Positions 1 to 11,354 of a stretch of DNA of 64,000 bases are shown here, piece after piece. Source of the DNA: Lumbricus terrestris (lineage: Eukaryota; Annelida; Clitellata; Crassiclitellata; Lumbricidae); the NCBI GenBank assembly GCA_949752735.1, contig OX457040.1, forward strand, positions 6,658,097 to 6,722,096, written 5' to 3'. Numbering within the stretch: position 1 is the first letter of the stretch; each line of letters begins with the position of its first letter. The notes under the pieces were generated by a model. That model saw only the letters and a list, made by a program, of their open reading frames with translations, was not told where the DNA came from and did not search any database. The translations under genes were made by a program, and so were the position numbers.

Positions 1-359
1 TTGCTATACATTAAATATGCCGCTAAACTGTCGCAATGGATCCAGATTCTAGCGACATCTTGTGGCAGCAAAGGTCGTTCACGTCAACAGAAATTATGAC
101 GAACAGTTCAGACCGCTCGTTTGACGTAATTCAGCTAAAAACACATAAATGCGAATGGTACGATAATAATAATATATTAATTTTAATTAATTTATTTATT
201 TATTTCTCCAACAACTATAGTGACTAACGACAGCTTATGGCTTTAAAGGTTTCTGCCGTCGACAATTTCTTTGGCATATTCAAACTAGTATATTAGTCTG
301 GGGTAATTATAATACCGCTTGGTTATGAAATTAGTCGTGTGCTGTTAGACCTGTGTAAT

Positions 360-1502
360 TTAAAAGTATCTCACGCAAGACGATATCACTACGCTCATGA
401 TAGAAACAAGTTCCCGTTTAAAACTTGATATATGCCCAAACTTTGGTATGCCGCCAATCAGGCGGGCTGCAGCATTAAGGACAGATTGCAACTTATTAAT
501 GCGTGAAAGGGTTAAGCCCGCATAGATGGCACTACCATAGTCAACTCTCGTGCATATAAATGCATGCATCAGAGTAGTGGCAGCTTTGGTTGTAAGTGAG
601 CGACGTACCGAGCGAATTTGACGAAGATGGTAGAAGCAAGTGCGACATACATTCCTCACGTGATCAGAAAGGGTCAATTCCTGGTCCAAGGTCACACCCA
701 AGTCACGCACAGTGGTAGAAAAAGTCATGCCAGGAAAGCAATGTTGCAGATTTTGCATATCAATTTTAGAAACTTGCACGCGACTTCCAACCCAAATAAA
801 TTGTGTTTTACCAGGATTTAACCTGAGGCGATTGGAAGACATCCAGGCACCAATCGTTTCCGACGTCATAAGTATTTTTTCCACAAGTGAGATAGCCTCT
901 AAAGCTGGACCCTGGACATATGCCTGTGTGTCATCAGCATACGGATGTGCAGCAACCCCCACAGAAGACAGAATCTTATTTAGGTCAGATGTATATAAAA
1001 TGTAAAGCAAAGGCTCTAAAATGGAACCCTGTGGAAGACCAAAATAAACTCTGGACCAGTCAGACCGGGTGGAACAAAAAACCACAGACTGGCTGCGCTC
1101 AGAAAGAAAAGCTTGCAACCACAGCATTGGGCGGCCAATGACACCAAACGACGTTTCAAGGCGCTCTAAAAGAATGCCATGGTCGACGGTGTCAAAGGCC
1201 GCACTCACGTCAAATAAAGCAAGGAGTGATACATGCCCCTGGTCAACAGCAGCATACATGTAAACTAAAATGCGTGTTAAAACAGATTCAGTGGAATGAA
1301 ATTTTCTGAAGCCTGACTGATGCTTGGGTAAAAGGGAGTTTGCTTCAAGGTGACTAATAAGCTGCAACGATACATATTTCTCGACTATCTTTGACAAGAA
1401 AGATAGATTAGAAATCGGTCGATAATTGGCCATGTCATTTACATCAAGCTTATTATTATTATTATTTCTTACTAAAACAGGCAGAAACCACATTATTTTC
1501 AT
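360..1502 (-). pseudogene. CR1/L2-type LINE reverse transcriptase fragment
   Basis: This is a 380-codon open frame covering most of a non-LTR reverse transcriptase (RT). Visible in order are the NYRPISNLSFLSKIVEK box, LFDVSAAFDTVDH (catalytic Asp of RT motif A), GLPQGSILEPLLY, the catalytic PYADDTQAYV box and the thumb segment ending in LNAAARLIGGIP. The order and wording match CR1/L2/Jockey-type LINEs. A run of five Asn codons (AAT/AAC) interrupts the start at about 1,455, and homology stops at the C end after HISSF, so the C-terminal tail and 3' UTR are gone. No endonuclease domain is present. It is a 5'- and 3'-truncated copy of the family also seen at 33,400-34,905, which shares HSTES, DVSAAFDTVDH and YADDTQAF. 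It is probably inactive; the polymerase core itself has no stop. Confidence 0.9.
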
Positions 1503-2568
1503 GTAATGGCTGATAATAATTTAAAAGATAATTATGAACCGCATATTTGAGTCGTTATAAAACGATTTATCTTCAGATCTAAAAATATTTTGGATCTGCG
1601 GAGGTTCTAGGCATAGGCTAGCTAGGCCTATCTCCCGTCATAAAGTTATCATTTTGCGTACTTTCTCTCACAGACATTTATTTTTCAGGTTCGGAGACAC
1701 AAAATACTTAAAAGATTTTATCATTCCAACTAGGGGAAACGATCTATTTTCAAAAAAATCCATAAATTATGAAGAAATAAATTATTATCTATCTTCAGAT
1801 TCCGAAATATTTTGAAATGCGCAAAGGTTCTATTGCTATAATTTTGCCTCCTGTCCTCCACAAACTTTATTATTTTATGCGCGGCGGCTTAATTTTTTTT
1901 AAAGATTATATTATTCCAACTAATGATATAATCTGCTATCCAAATTTTCATAAATCACAATGATTATGACAATAATTGGATTTTTGGCAATCATCGAAAG
2001 TTTAGATTTGCTCTCCTGAACAATTTCGAAAAGTGGAGTTAGAATCCTTGCACTCTAAACAGACGATAACTATGTGATCAGCTTATAATTTATCTTTATC
2101 AAGGTGTTTGCGATTTTGCGCGGAATCTCGCGAAATTGCATGTGACGTCACAAATAACTAATATGCAGAGAGCAAACAGTTCAGAGAATAATAAGTCGGA
2201 TATATACTAGTCAGTAGATGGAGCCATAGCTATATTATTGCTGAGATTATTGTTATTTAGTGGATTATTGCTAAGATTATTGTTATTTAGTGGGTAGAAA
2301 AAAAACCAAGGTCCTTTGAAAAAAGCCAATATCCCAAGATACGATTGAATAAGCCAAGATCTTGGGAAAAAACCCAAGGAGCGCTAACACTGATGGACAC
2401 TAATAATCCAATCATGTGTCAACTTTTCTAATATTAAATGCCAGTGGAGTCTGTCATTAAAGGTGTCTAAACGGACGTGTTGTTGAATTTACGCAGGATA
2501 TTGCGGAATCTTGAAAATCTGAGGATCGATAACATAGTCTACAGCGTTTAAAGGCACAATATGCCTTA
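1503..2568. repeat. AT-rich spacer with a diverged tandem duplication
   Basis: No gene is visible. Positions of about 1,566-1,790 and 1,792-1,975 are two diverged copies of a roughly 225-bp unit. Both start ATCTTCAGAT, continue through AATATTTTG...GAGGTTCTA and AAAGATT...ATTCCAACTA, and end at a CATAAAT stretch. Positions 2,234-2,263 and 2,264-2,293 are two 30-bp direct repeats (ATTATTGCTGAGATTATTG and onward, one difference). A short element-like motif AAAGGTGTCTAA lies at 2,460. Confidence 0.55.
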
Positions 2569-2569
2569 C

Positions 2570-2570
2570 C

Positions 2571-2610
<40 letters not shown>

Positions 2611-2670
2611 GCTTACTTACTTACTTACCTACTTACTTACGTACTCACTTTCTTGCTTACTTACATACTA

Positions 2671-2748
<78 letters not shown>

Positions 2749-2876
2749 CTACCTACTTACCTACTTACTTACGTACTCACTTACTTGCTTACTTACTTAC
2801 TTACCTACCTACTTACTTACGTACTTACTTACTTACTTACTTGCTTGCTTGCTTACTTACTTACTTACTTACCTGC
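2570..2876. repeat. (TTAC)n tetranucleotide array
   Basis: About 300 bp of TTAC units with scattered single-base variants (CTTG, CTAC, GTAC). The long Leu-Thr-Tyr reading frame across it is a by-product of the repeat. The same repeat recurs at 16,645-16,848. Confidence 0.95.
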
Positions 2877-3262
2877 TTATAAAATTGTTATAAATAAACA
2901 AATAAGTAAGCATGTTAATCCACCTGCAAATGCACTGTGGGAACATTGAATAGGAACAATGACTTGATGCTTTGGCCGTTGACCTAGTCGTTAGATCGTT
3001 TTATGGTTATAATAATTTTTATAATATTATTGAGTTAAATCTTATGGCGCTCAAATGTGGAATAAAATACCAATTCATATTCGTCAATCCAGTAGTCTGC
3101 AGGTTTTTAAAAAGAGACCTCGTGTTTTTTTTCTTTCCTCCACTAAGTCTACTTAGAAGTGCACATGACCACATGTAGTTAGGGTTTTACTTAAGTACAT
3201 GTATATGGTTAAGTTTGTTCCTCTACATGCTATTTACAATTTAAACTTTTTGCAATCTGTCA

Positions 3263-3619
3263 TCACCTAATTTGATGTAATTTTTTTAAATTTTTGCTAT
3301 CTTGTGTAATATTACTTGTTTTTTTTCTTACTTGGGTGACCATCCACAGCGGGATGTCAATCCATTTAGGGTCCCCCTTTGTAGCCAATGCATGCATATT
3401 TTCTGCTTTTGATAGGCCTATCTTGTTTTCTGGTTGCAATAAAGCGAAATGATTGATAGACATCCATGATAATGTTCTCTCCAGTCGCTCGACCACCACA
3501 TCCTGATCGACCGCGTCGAACGCAACCGATAGATCACGGAGAAGGCGCGGCGAACAAGATGTTCCGATTGTGCAGCTGAGCGGAGAGAGCAGTGGCGCTG
3601 GACGCGTGCAGTGAAGCAA
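3263..3619 (-). pseudogene. LINE RT scrap
   Basis: Only about 20 residues are recognisable (minus strand, about 3,535-3,446): LSVAFDAVDQDVVVERLE, matching RT motif A of the CR1/L2-type copies in this window (DVSAAFDTVDHGILLERLE). The second conserved segment, WMSINHF, resembles the WMSSNRLRLN motif but sits much too close, so an internal deletion has occurred. The rest of the frame is not RT. This is a decayed fragment. Confidence 0.6.
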
Positions 3620-3626
3620 CAGGGAG

Positions 3627-3692
3627 TTCAGTTCCTGCTCTCCTGATCCGCTGAATCTTTCATCTTATCGTCAATAAAACCCACCTTAGCAC
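3627..3692 (+). repeat. Dispersed repeat copy (GATCCGCTGAATC family)
   Basis: The segment CAGTTCCTGCTCTCCTGATC followed by CGCTGAATCTTTCATCTTAT and CGTCAATAAAACCCACC also occurs at 15,050-15,115 (plus) and 7,085-7,170 (minus). The minus copy starts next to TTTATTCATTCAG, suggesting a LINE-type tail. The family is not identified. Confidence 0.6.
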
Positions 3693-3699
3693 TTGCTCC

Positions 3700-4162
3700 G
3701 CGTCTCCCTCTGGTCCCTCAGCAATGCGGAAACTTCTCTGTAGCTCTGTGCAACTGCATGTACCTCTGACACACGCTGATGTCTCGCGCTTTGCATCATT
3801 TTCGCCCTTTAGACATTTGCATTCCAGATTTCAGTTCAAATTGCACGTCTATTTTGCTTACATCTTGCCGGCCTATGTTAAGTGCTCGGACTGGTTGGTC
3901 CCTACGCTCGGCTGATAGGGAATTACTCTTTGTCCCGTTTGCTCGTACCTCCATCATGCAGAATCGTGCTTTTTCTGTGGTTGGCCCAGTGGTATGGAAT
4001 GCCCTCCCACTTGAGCTGCGCCTGTTCCCTAGATCACTCTCTGACACATTCTATAAGCACTTAAAAACTGTTCTGTTTGTCCGTACTGGAGTTGGGAGCG
4101 CCTCTGAGTAGTTTCCTTGAAGAGGCGCTATGTAAATACTCGAATGAATAAATGAATGAACA
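3700..4162 (+). pseudogene. CR1/L2-type LINE 3' end with hairpin tail
   Basis: A 5'-truncated LINE copy carrying the RT C-terminal region. The frame at 3,779-4,111 contains RTSIMQNRAFSVVGPVVWNA, the conserved RSFSVxGPxxWNxLP block, then FYKHLKTVLFVRTG and a stop. Right after the stop comes the 3' hairpin (GGAGCGCCTCTGAGTAG...GAAGAGGCGCTATGTAAAT) and a (GAAT)n tail to 4,162. The hairpin stem is GCGCCTCT/AGAGGCGC. The frame shifts upstream of about 3,780, so it is inactive. Confidence 0.85.
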
Positions 4163-4290
4163 CATTGAGGGACTGCAAAGGCCTTTTTCTACGTTTATTT
4201 TGAATGCGTACTTAATAATTGCAATATGCTACTTACTATCTGTGCATCTTAATCTTTATAAGAATTGACAGCAGCAGATTATATTTATCT

Positions 4291-4293
<3 letters not shown>

Positions 4294-4379
<86 letters not shown>

Positions 4380-4407
4380 AATCATCATCATCATCATCAC
4401 CGCCACC

Positions 4408-4438
<31 letters not shown>

Positions 4439-4441
4439 CCA
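4294..4441. repeat. (CAT)n array with a (CAC)n segment
   Basis: About 150 bp of CAT/ATC trinucleotides with a central CGCCACCACC stretch. Poly-Ile, poly-Met and poly-Asp frames over it are artefacts. A very similar composite array (CAT, then CAC, then CAT) lies at 30,640-30,872. Confidence 0.95.
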
Positions 4442-4678
4442 TTGCGGTTTATGGGTTCAGTGCCCGTTGGTGTCAATCGCATGTTTCACCATCCGTCTCC
4501 ACTTGCCTCTCTCCTGTGCCATTCTATTCAATCTGTGGATCTCCATTTCGCACCTCTATATCCGTAATGTCGTCCAGTCATTCCTTACACGATCTTCCCC
4601 TAATCCCGGATCCGTCCATCATTCTGCATGTATTTCTGGAGGTAAATAACTTTCTGTCACTAAATGGGTCGCATATCG

Positions 4679-5948
4679 CAGGGGTTCTCAACCTTTTTCG
4701 TCCCGCGACACACTTAAACTTGCTATCAAATTTGGCGACACACCATTCAATCGTCATATGTAAATGTCGCAAAAATAAAAAAGTGTCAAAGTTAAACCTG
4801 TCTATTTATTTCAAATTTGCTCTCAAACTTATATATCCTTCTAAAATGCTAAACTGCTGACATTTTTAATAAATGAAAATAATTATATTGAATTTCTTTC
4901 CAATTTTCATGATTCTAAAATTCTAAATTATTCTTCTGATCCCAATCTACATATAATCGTTTCTACAACTCGACGTCAATTTAGCCGCCTAATTACTAAG
5001 ACCTTGTAGTCCTAACAGTTAATGGGATCTTTGTTCTTGAATTTTTCTTTGGATCATATTAAAACGCGGTTCCACAGTTTTTGTAAGTGCAACTCGTAAG
5101 CAGGCTGAGAGGGCACATCCGACAAGTGTATTCCGATTCTTGTTCTTTATGTTGTTCATCTGAGAAAAGACCTGTTCAGATAAGTAGGAGCTATGAAAGG
5201 AAACCAGCTTCTTGATAACTTTGCTTGCAAGTGATTTGTAATGTTCTTCCATGTACGTCTTTGCCCAGAACTGAGTTCTTGATAATTGCTTATACAAGTC
5301 CTTCATTCTGGAATCACATTGCAGCTCAACAAGTGTTTCCTGTTCATTGTTGTTCAATTCTGCTCCATTTATGTTGTCTCTGAGGAATGGGTTCAACATC
5401 CAGCTTGTCTTCTTAATATCAGCATCTGAAGAGGGTGGCTAAATTTACGTTTTCTTACCCATAAATTTTTCCATTTCGATTACTGACTTAGCCTAGGTTA
5501 ACGGGTAAAAGTTTTCTAACAGGTACGATCGCAAACGTGTTTAGCCTACATAGGCCCTATGTCATATCCGTTGAAGATAAACGTCATAACTACCCCAGAC
5601 GACGGTAAAATAGATAGATAAATAGAGCGCGACAAATTCTCATTGCAGTCATCCGCTGAATTTCTAAATTACCTGTAGGTAAAGGAAGTCAGTGCATAAT
5701 GTACGAACAACGGACGTGTGCTGTGAGAATTTAGTAGACTGATGCTATTTAGGATTATTTCGTGTAATCATTGGCCTACTGCGTTGTGTCAGTTTGGAAA
5801 AGAAACGAAGATAATTTTTATTATCATTATTAATTCGCGACACACCAATTCTTCGCGACACACCAGCGACACACCACTTTTACGCGACACACCGCCGGTC
5901 AAGTCGCGACACACCAGTGTGTCGCGACACACCGGTTGAGAACCCCTG
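4679..5948 (-). mobile_element. hAT DNA transposon, 1,270 bp, 8-bp TSD
   Basis: Terminal inverted repeats (TIRs) CAGGGGTTCTCAACC face each other at the two ends, and both flanks carry the perfect 8-bp duplication GCATATCG (4,671-4,678 and 5,949-5,956). This is the classic hAT (Charlie-like) signature. GCGACACACC repeats sit just inside both ends: about two copies on the left, about seven between 5,835 and 5,932. Such sub-terminal repeats are where hAT transposases usually bind. The interior carries a C-terminal transposase remnant on the minus strand. Non-autonomous and internally deleted. Confidence 0.93.
5019..5435 (-). pseudogene. hAT transposase C-terminal remnant (ZBED5-like)
   Basis: A minus-strand frame of about 135 residues that I recognise as the C-terminal end of a hAT transposase of the ZBED5/SCAND3-like type. 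It has WMLNPFLRDN near the start, an ELQCDSRMKDLYKQ segment, TQFWAKTYMEEHYKSLASKV, then SYLSEQVFSQMNNIKNKNRN (the hAT dimerisation-region signature, usually TYLCExGFSxLxxIKxKxRN), then LRVALTKTVEPRF. The full family protein is 500-700 residues, so the DDE catalytic core and BED finger are missing. It lies inside the hAT element with matching ends, which supports the call. Confidence 0.85.
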
Positions 5949-5956
5949 GCATATCG

Positions 5957-7079
5957 AGCACGAAATATCTGGTTACACCTGTGGCCGAAAAATATTTATT
6001 TCAATATAAAGTCTACAATTAAAGGTGTTTAATCTGAATACTTTTGAATCTAGTACACTATCTCGTATTTCACACAACATTTTGAAGCGTCAAAGGCCGT
6101 TGATGTCGATAACAAATTGCTTTTACAACCGTTTTTTCTCCCTCGACAGGTGTGAGAGCGTGATGAGGTGATGGCTTCAAACTATGTCGTGACGATCTTC
6201 AAATGTTGCGAACAATTTAAATTGTTAGGCCTATCAGATTTTACTTAGCGATGGTTTCCAGATTTATTGTTTAACCCTCAGGCTACCAAGCTTTTGCGAC
6301 ATGAACTACCAAGGAAGGATGTATATTGTGTAGCTACCACCACCCTGAACTTCGCGTTTGGTTTGAGATATCCTTTATTATTCATTCATTCATTCATTCA
6401 ATCATTCCACATTTTGAATAGCGCTTCTACAAAGGATAATTCATGCAAGGTTTGGATGTTGTTTCTGTTTCTCAAAGATATGAATCCGTCATTTTCAGAT
6501 GGAAATCTATTGGTTGGGTTTTACGAGTGTATGTGGTTGCTCACAGGTATCTAGTTTTCAATACCCGAACCAATATAATTGCCTACAGTCATCTAAGAAC
6601 AAAGACTAGTGTCTCCCTTTCCTCTTCTCCAGGCTTCAAATTCGTATTATACAGTAGGTGCAGAGTTTTCGTGTCTCGTTTTCTCATTCTCTTGGGTTTA
6701 GACCTGTACTAACTAGAGTAAGTTTTAGTGGATGTCTTTCAATAATTTATTATAATATTATGTACTATGTGGTTGCATCTACATTCAGAAAATGTTGTGG
6801 TCAGCTGAATATGTTACTGTATGAAACCAATCTTAAAGGTGTCTAAGTACAACAATTTAATCACTTACTTACCTATCCACTATCTTAGTAATCGATAATG
6901 CTGCTTACACATATAAACGTGCAGCTCGAACCGAAATTGTGAATACAAATGTCTAAAGCGCCACACTGATGCTATGCACGAGTATCAGCTTATGCACACG
7001 AGCGTCGCATCGACTGTCAAATGGGTTGTACAGAGATACAGAGAGCGCTTCCGTATTTCTCACCAACCAGAAGGAAAGC
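5957..7079. other. Spacer without genes
   Basis: No coding signal. It holds motif AAAGGTGTTTAAT at about 6,023, AAAGGTGTCTAA at 6,836, the palindromic-type motif GGCCGTTGATGTCGA at 6,092, and a decayed minus-strand LINE tail at about 6,373-6,435 ((TTCA)n, then TTGAATAGCGCTTCTAC). Confidence 0.5.
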
Positions 7080-7084
7080 AGAGG

Positions 7085-7170
7085 AAAGGCAAATGTGGGT
7101 TTTGTTGACGATTAGTCGAAGGATTCAGCGGATTAGGAGAGTATATAAGAACTGAATGAATAAAATCAAC
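7085..7170 (-). repeat. Dispersed repeat copy (GATCCGCTGAATC family), minus
   Basis: Reverse complement of the repeat at 3,627 and 15,050. Its 3' side runs into GAACTGAATGAATAAAATC, like a LINE tail. Confidence 0.55.
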
Positions 7171-7365
7171 TATGTATTCAATTGGTTAGAGTCATTAATT
7201 AATTCCTACGTTTTTATCTGTCGATATCCAACAAAATAATGTCAACAGTTAAACTCTATCAATACACCATTTATTCGATTATTTCGACTCCTATATAAAG
7301 GCATGTAAATAATATTTTACAATTGTTAAATTCCTTATAAGCATTCTGTTCATTTCGTCGCAGCT

Positions 7366-7455
7366 GGTTGCACTCTGCCAGTGCCAGTCCCAAGTCTGGA
7401 TAAATGAGGATGGCGACTCTAATGAACGTTCTTACCACACAGTGTCGTTAAACTG
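7366..7455 (+). repeat. GCCAGTGCCAGTCCC motif copy
   Basis: A clean copy of the roughly 85-bp dispersed motif: TTGCACTCTGCCAGTGCC, AGTCCCAAGTCTGGATAAA, a GA-rich GGATGGCGAC segment, then CACACAGTGTCGTTAAACTG. A weaker second copy (GGTGCCAGTCCAATGCCTGG...AAGGAGGGCG) lies at 7,555-7,640. Confidence 0.75.
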
Positions 7456-8261
7456 TAACTACACACATTTCGTAACATCATGTTTAATTATATTCGGAAA
7501 TATTTGAAGAATCTGTTGTTATTCAAATTATTCCCATCTATACTCCTGTCATCTTCGGAGGTGCCAGTCCAATGCCTGGATTGAGAAGGAGGGCGAATGA
7601 TCGTCTTCATCACGACTACGAATAACCATTGAGCTTCAGCAGACTTGCATTGTTGGCCCAGTAGCGCATTGAATACCACTCTGACATTGAGAGTGAGAGA
7701 TAAACCGAGATCGAGACTCGTAGGGCGGACTTACTTTGTTGGTTGCTGTTATATAGCGCCGTGTATTGCAGGCTGTGTGTTCTGTTACTAGTTAAGATTT
7801 AAGGGTTATGTCTTCTGTCAGTTGCGTTCTTGGGAATTGTTTCAGTTGAATAGCTGTAGGCCTACGTTGTAACCGGTAGCGGTCTGTCAACTGGATTGTT
7901 TCAATAAAAGAATATTACTATTATTAGGAAATTAGAAACCAACAATCATGGCAGAAAAAACGATTTCAACCCAGTAATTATACCAGTCCTCATCAACGCT
8001 ATATTAAATACCACGCGCAATTAATTGATGCACACAAGTATTTTCATATAAATTATACATGCCTATGGATGTATGCATAATTATGTAAATTCAAGTGATA
8101 CGTGTTTATATATTAATATATGCACGTATGCATGTGCACAATGTCGTGATAATATTTTCACCCATGAAACAATAGCTATTCTACAGCAATAAATATTTAT
8201 GGTCGTTTACCTACAAAAAACGCGTCGATAGTTACTTTACTGGTCTAATAATAATCTACAG

Positions 8262-8605
8262 CAGCGGTTCCCAACCCGTGGCCCGCGGGCCAAAAGTGGC
8301 CCGCCAGGCCTAAGAAAATGGCCCGCGTCTCCCAAAGAATTAACAAAAATATATGTAAAAATGACAATTTGGACAGGATAGAACACCTAATTACTTTCTA
8401 TTGCAAATTATTCTATTTTGGCGTCTATACTATACATAACATCAAACATTCTATTTTGAATCAATTACAACAATTCTATATACTTTTAACTAATTAAGTT
8501 TTAGCCTTGTGGCCCCCTAATATCCTTCAACTAAAAAAAAGTGGCCCTCGTGTCCTCCAACTTAGAAAAAGTGGCCCTAGAGGCAAAAAAGGTTGGGAAC
8601 CACTG
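8262..8605. mobile_element. hAT MITE, 344 bp, 8-bp TSD
   Basis: Ends are CAGCGGTTCCCAACC (left) and GGTTGGGAACCACTG (right), inverted with one mismatch in 15. Flanks are ATCTACAG (8,254-8,261) and ATCTACTG (8,606-8,613), a 7/8 match. GTGGCCC words recur inside both ends. There is no coding potential. Non-autonomous hAT, Charlie-like. Confidence 0.9.
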
Positions 8606-9126
8606 ATCTACTGTACAGCATGCACGGTTTTGCAATGGGAAGGTCATTCAATATCTAGATGACCTACAAGCTGAATGGCCCAATGCTGAATTACCTTATT
8701 ATCTCAGCGCGACCAAAAGCATTTATTGCTAAATAGATCCTACAGTTAATGGTGTATAATTTGAGCTTTTGCCAACCTATAATTTGAGCTTATGCCAACT
8801 TCATAGGTTAACCCATAGAAGAACAGACATACTCAGATTACGTTATAACGAGCAAATTGAATATCATTCGAAAAAAATCGAAAATTAACTAACTGATTCG
8901 GCCAGAAATTGAAGCAAATGACGAACTATCTAAAAGTCTTCAAGGCTTTGTTGTGCGATTCCGTGAGGTTTCGATGTAAATCGAACTGGAAGTGCGCTTT
9001 AACTGTTGTTTGAAAAGCGAATTTTCAGAGGAAATGAGTCGGTACTGGACAGTTTGTACCGTGTGAGGTGAGTGAGGTGTCTGGACTTTGACTAGTGGGC
9101 GAGGCCTGCAAGCCTAGGCTACTTTA

Positions 9127-9245
9127 TGGGCGTGGTGGTGCAGTGGGTATGTTCGTCGCCTTACAGCCGAAGGGTTGCTGGTTCGAATCAACCTCAAGTC
9201 GCCGCGCCTGGAAAATGCTGAGTAGACCAGTTGCTGTTCAACATT
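9127..9245 (+). mobile_element. tRNA-derived SINE head
   Basis: GGGCGTGGTGGTGCAGTGGG (A-box-like) is followed 30 bp later by GCTGGTTCGAATCAACC (B box, RNA polymerase III promoter). Then comes the body word CTCAAGTCGCCGCGCCTGG, shared with the minus-strand SINEs at 41,010-41,225 and 46,860-47,090. The LINE-derived tail is missing here, so it is truncated. Confidence 0.8.
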
Positions 9246-9850
9246 GACTCGCACACCGCTTGATCTTTCAGTTCTGACTTGCCCGGATTAAATGTTGTCC
9301 CACCACAGAAACTCCCTAGAGCTGTGTTTAAGATATCTTGTTATTACCAACTCAACTCATGTTAGTCTTCTCAATCTCCAAAATACCGTATCCCAAGTTT
9401 CAACGCTTTTCAACATGGTTTATCTACAGTACTGTAGAGTGACACGTTTTATAGATTGTTTTGTAATTTGCTATTCGAACGATAGAACTGTTAAAATAAT
9501 ATTTGCGACTTCGATTTCCTTTTCTACTATTCGATAGTCGATTATAGCGTTGCAAGACAACGCTGTTTAAACACCTTCTTAAACGAGACTTCTGTTCAAA
9601 TATAAATCTGTTGAGTTCCTGAAAGAAGAAAGCTCTAAAGTGCTGTAATATGCCGAGCAAATTTCTGTCCAGGGTAACGGCCTCTGTTGTCATAGACCCT
9701 GGTCAAATCGGATCCATCCATATAGCATTATGATCGGCGACGAATATGTTTCACTTTATCGGATTGGTGAATAAACTACTATTCAAAATGATTTATATCA
9801 GCGAGCGGCCTTTTGAGGATTACAACTGGGTTAGGTATATTATATGGACC
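9246..9850 (+). repeat. About 550-bp dispersed repeat, copy 1 (LINE 3' end)
   Basis: Aligns with 17,100-17,590. Shared blocks are CACACCGCTTGATCT, CAAATGTTGT...CACAACAGAAA, TTAAGATAT, TTCGAACGATAGAACT, TTTAAACACCTT, CAAATATAAA and CAGCGAGCGGCC...GATTACAACT. In copy 2 the TTTAAACACCTT block reads as an RT C-terminus, so the pair are probably decayed LINE 3' ends. They are heavily diverged (many indels), hence old. Confidence 0.65.
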
Positions 9851-10299
9851 ATAAATTCGTTCCTTTTTTAAATATTCAAGTCTATTGTTAATTCCACCAT
9901 TTAGGGTTTAAGAATATTTGAGTGATTTATGGTGAGAAATTAATAATATTTTATAACCAGGTCATAGCCAGGGCACTCGTAATTCGTAAAGTAAACAGCG
10001 CAAAATCGATTTGTGCACCAAATAAACTAATAAATAAAAGGAACGAATTTATTACAGACGAACGTTGATTCATTCAATATAAAGTCAGTATGCACTGAGT
10101 AAGTAAGTATGTACCTTATTGAACCGAATGGAAACGCACTGCGAAAACATTGGATGAGAACAGAATATAGCGTGTACAATCATAAAAAAACGAAATTTAC
10201 AATTAAAAAATCATAGTTTCAACAAGAAATAACTTTTTAAAAACACGTTTTGCGTGTCCTTTTGACGTTATTCTTTAAGGTTTGAGCCCGCAGTTTTAT
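9851..10299. other. Spacer without genes
   Basis: AT-rich. No recognisable coding or element signal. Confidence 0.4.
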
Positions 10300-10455
10300 T
10301 GAACATAGCCCACGGTTGTTAATCCGACCCTGATCCCGCGGCCAATGAGAATGCGATCAATGAGGCGAGCAGCAGTGCGCAGGACCCTATTTAGGGGCCC
10401 CATTCGAGAGGCCGTAAGTCCACTGTATATCCATGGCGCTGCAGCAGTCCGTCCA
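10300..10455 (-). pseudogene. LINE RT thumb scrap
   Basis: On the minus strand one frame reads IYSGLTASRMGPLNRVLRTA followed by ARLIDRILIG. It matches the IYAGLTLSRINKLQSVLNAA/ARLIGGIPKF segment of the RT at 360-1,502. About 40 residues are recognisable, with no start or stop context. A LINE fossil. Confidence 0.7.
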
Positions 10456-11354
10456 GGCTTGAAACCGCGAATGCATTGACAGACGCTGATGCTTAGCCAG
10501 AAGTCAAAGGGTGGGAAATGACCATAGATTGAGTACTCGCATATTATACGAATATTAAGATTTTCAAATATTCACGAATATTAACGAATATTCCGAGTCA
10601 GAATAGCTGGTCAAAGATAAAGGAATTTCTAAATGGGGGGTCATGGCCGAATTGGCCCACCCTGGATCCGCCCCTGAGTGATTGCATCTGTTTTCATCCG
10701 TTTTCAGGTATAAATACGGCGTCACGACTAACTTGTTAGGCCTTCTGTTCAACGACACCGCCATATCAAAGACGATCAATGTCGCCCTCCTCCTTTATCC
10801 AGGCTTGGGACTGGCGCAGGCAGAGAACAACCAGTAGCGGAGTCACTCATAGCTTGACGACAACGTTGCCATTAATATGTAGTGGTGGCCCTCTGGTGAT
10901 TTCAGACAATTAAGACACCGTTGCTACTGGCCCTCTAGCGAATGCTATTGAATAGTTCAGAATGTCAGGCGTCTTTTTCTGCAGATGTTTGTCGACTATT
11001 AATTTTTTCTGTCGCCGAGACTGTCGGCAATACAATTACGATGTAAACGTTATCTTTGGATTGGCTATCTGTAGCATGAATACGTAGTTTCAGCGCTCGT
11101 TAATAATCAGGTGCCCTGCACTAGGCTTAGAAAAGGCGCTCAATGACGCTATGGTACAACGAAGCTGACTTTCGTCTCCCTCTCATTCAATCAGGATTCT
11201 GCCTGGCACTCTGAAGTTAAATGTACTCTAAGCGTGCAAGACAACCCCTGCAATATCTCTTGCAAGCACAAGGTGCAGTAATGCGCTAGAATCTAATACA
11301 TAGCGATTTGAAAATTATTGTCGTTCGCAGTCAATTCAGAGTAAATCTTATCTA
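10456..11354. repeat. Spacer with one minus-strand motif copy and an orphan transposon end
   Basis: At 10,775-10,850 lies a minus-strand copy of the dispersed motif (GTCGCCCTCCTCCTTTATCC, AGGCTTGGGACTGGC). At 10,660-10,676 CCTGGATCCGCCCCTG resembles the terminus of a DNA transposon, but I see no inverted partner. GGCCCTCTAGCGAATG at 10,928 recurs at 19,985. Confidence 0.5.

Noticed and set aside
10660..10676. Transposon end CCTGGATCCGCCCCTG
   Set aside because: No inverted partner in the window, so no element can be delimited.
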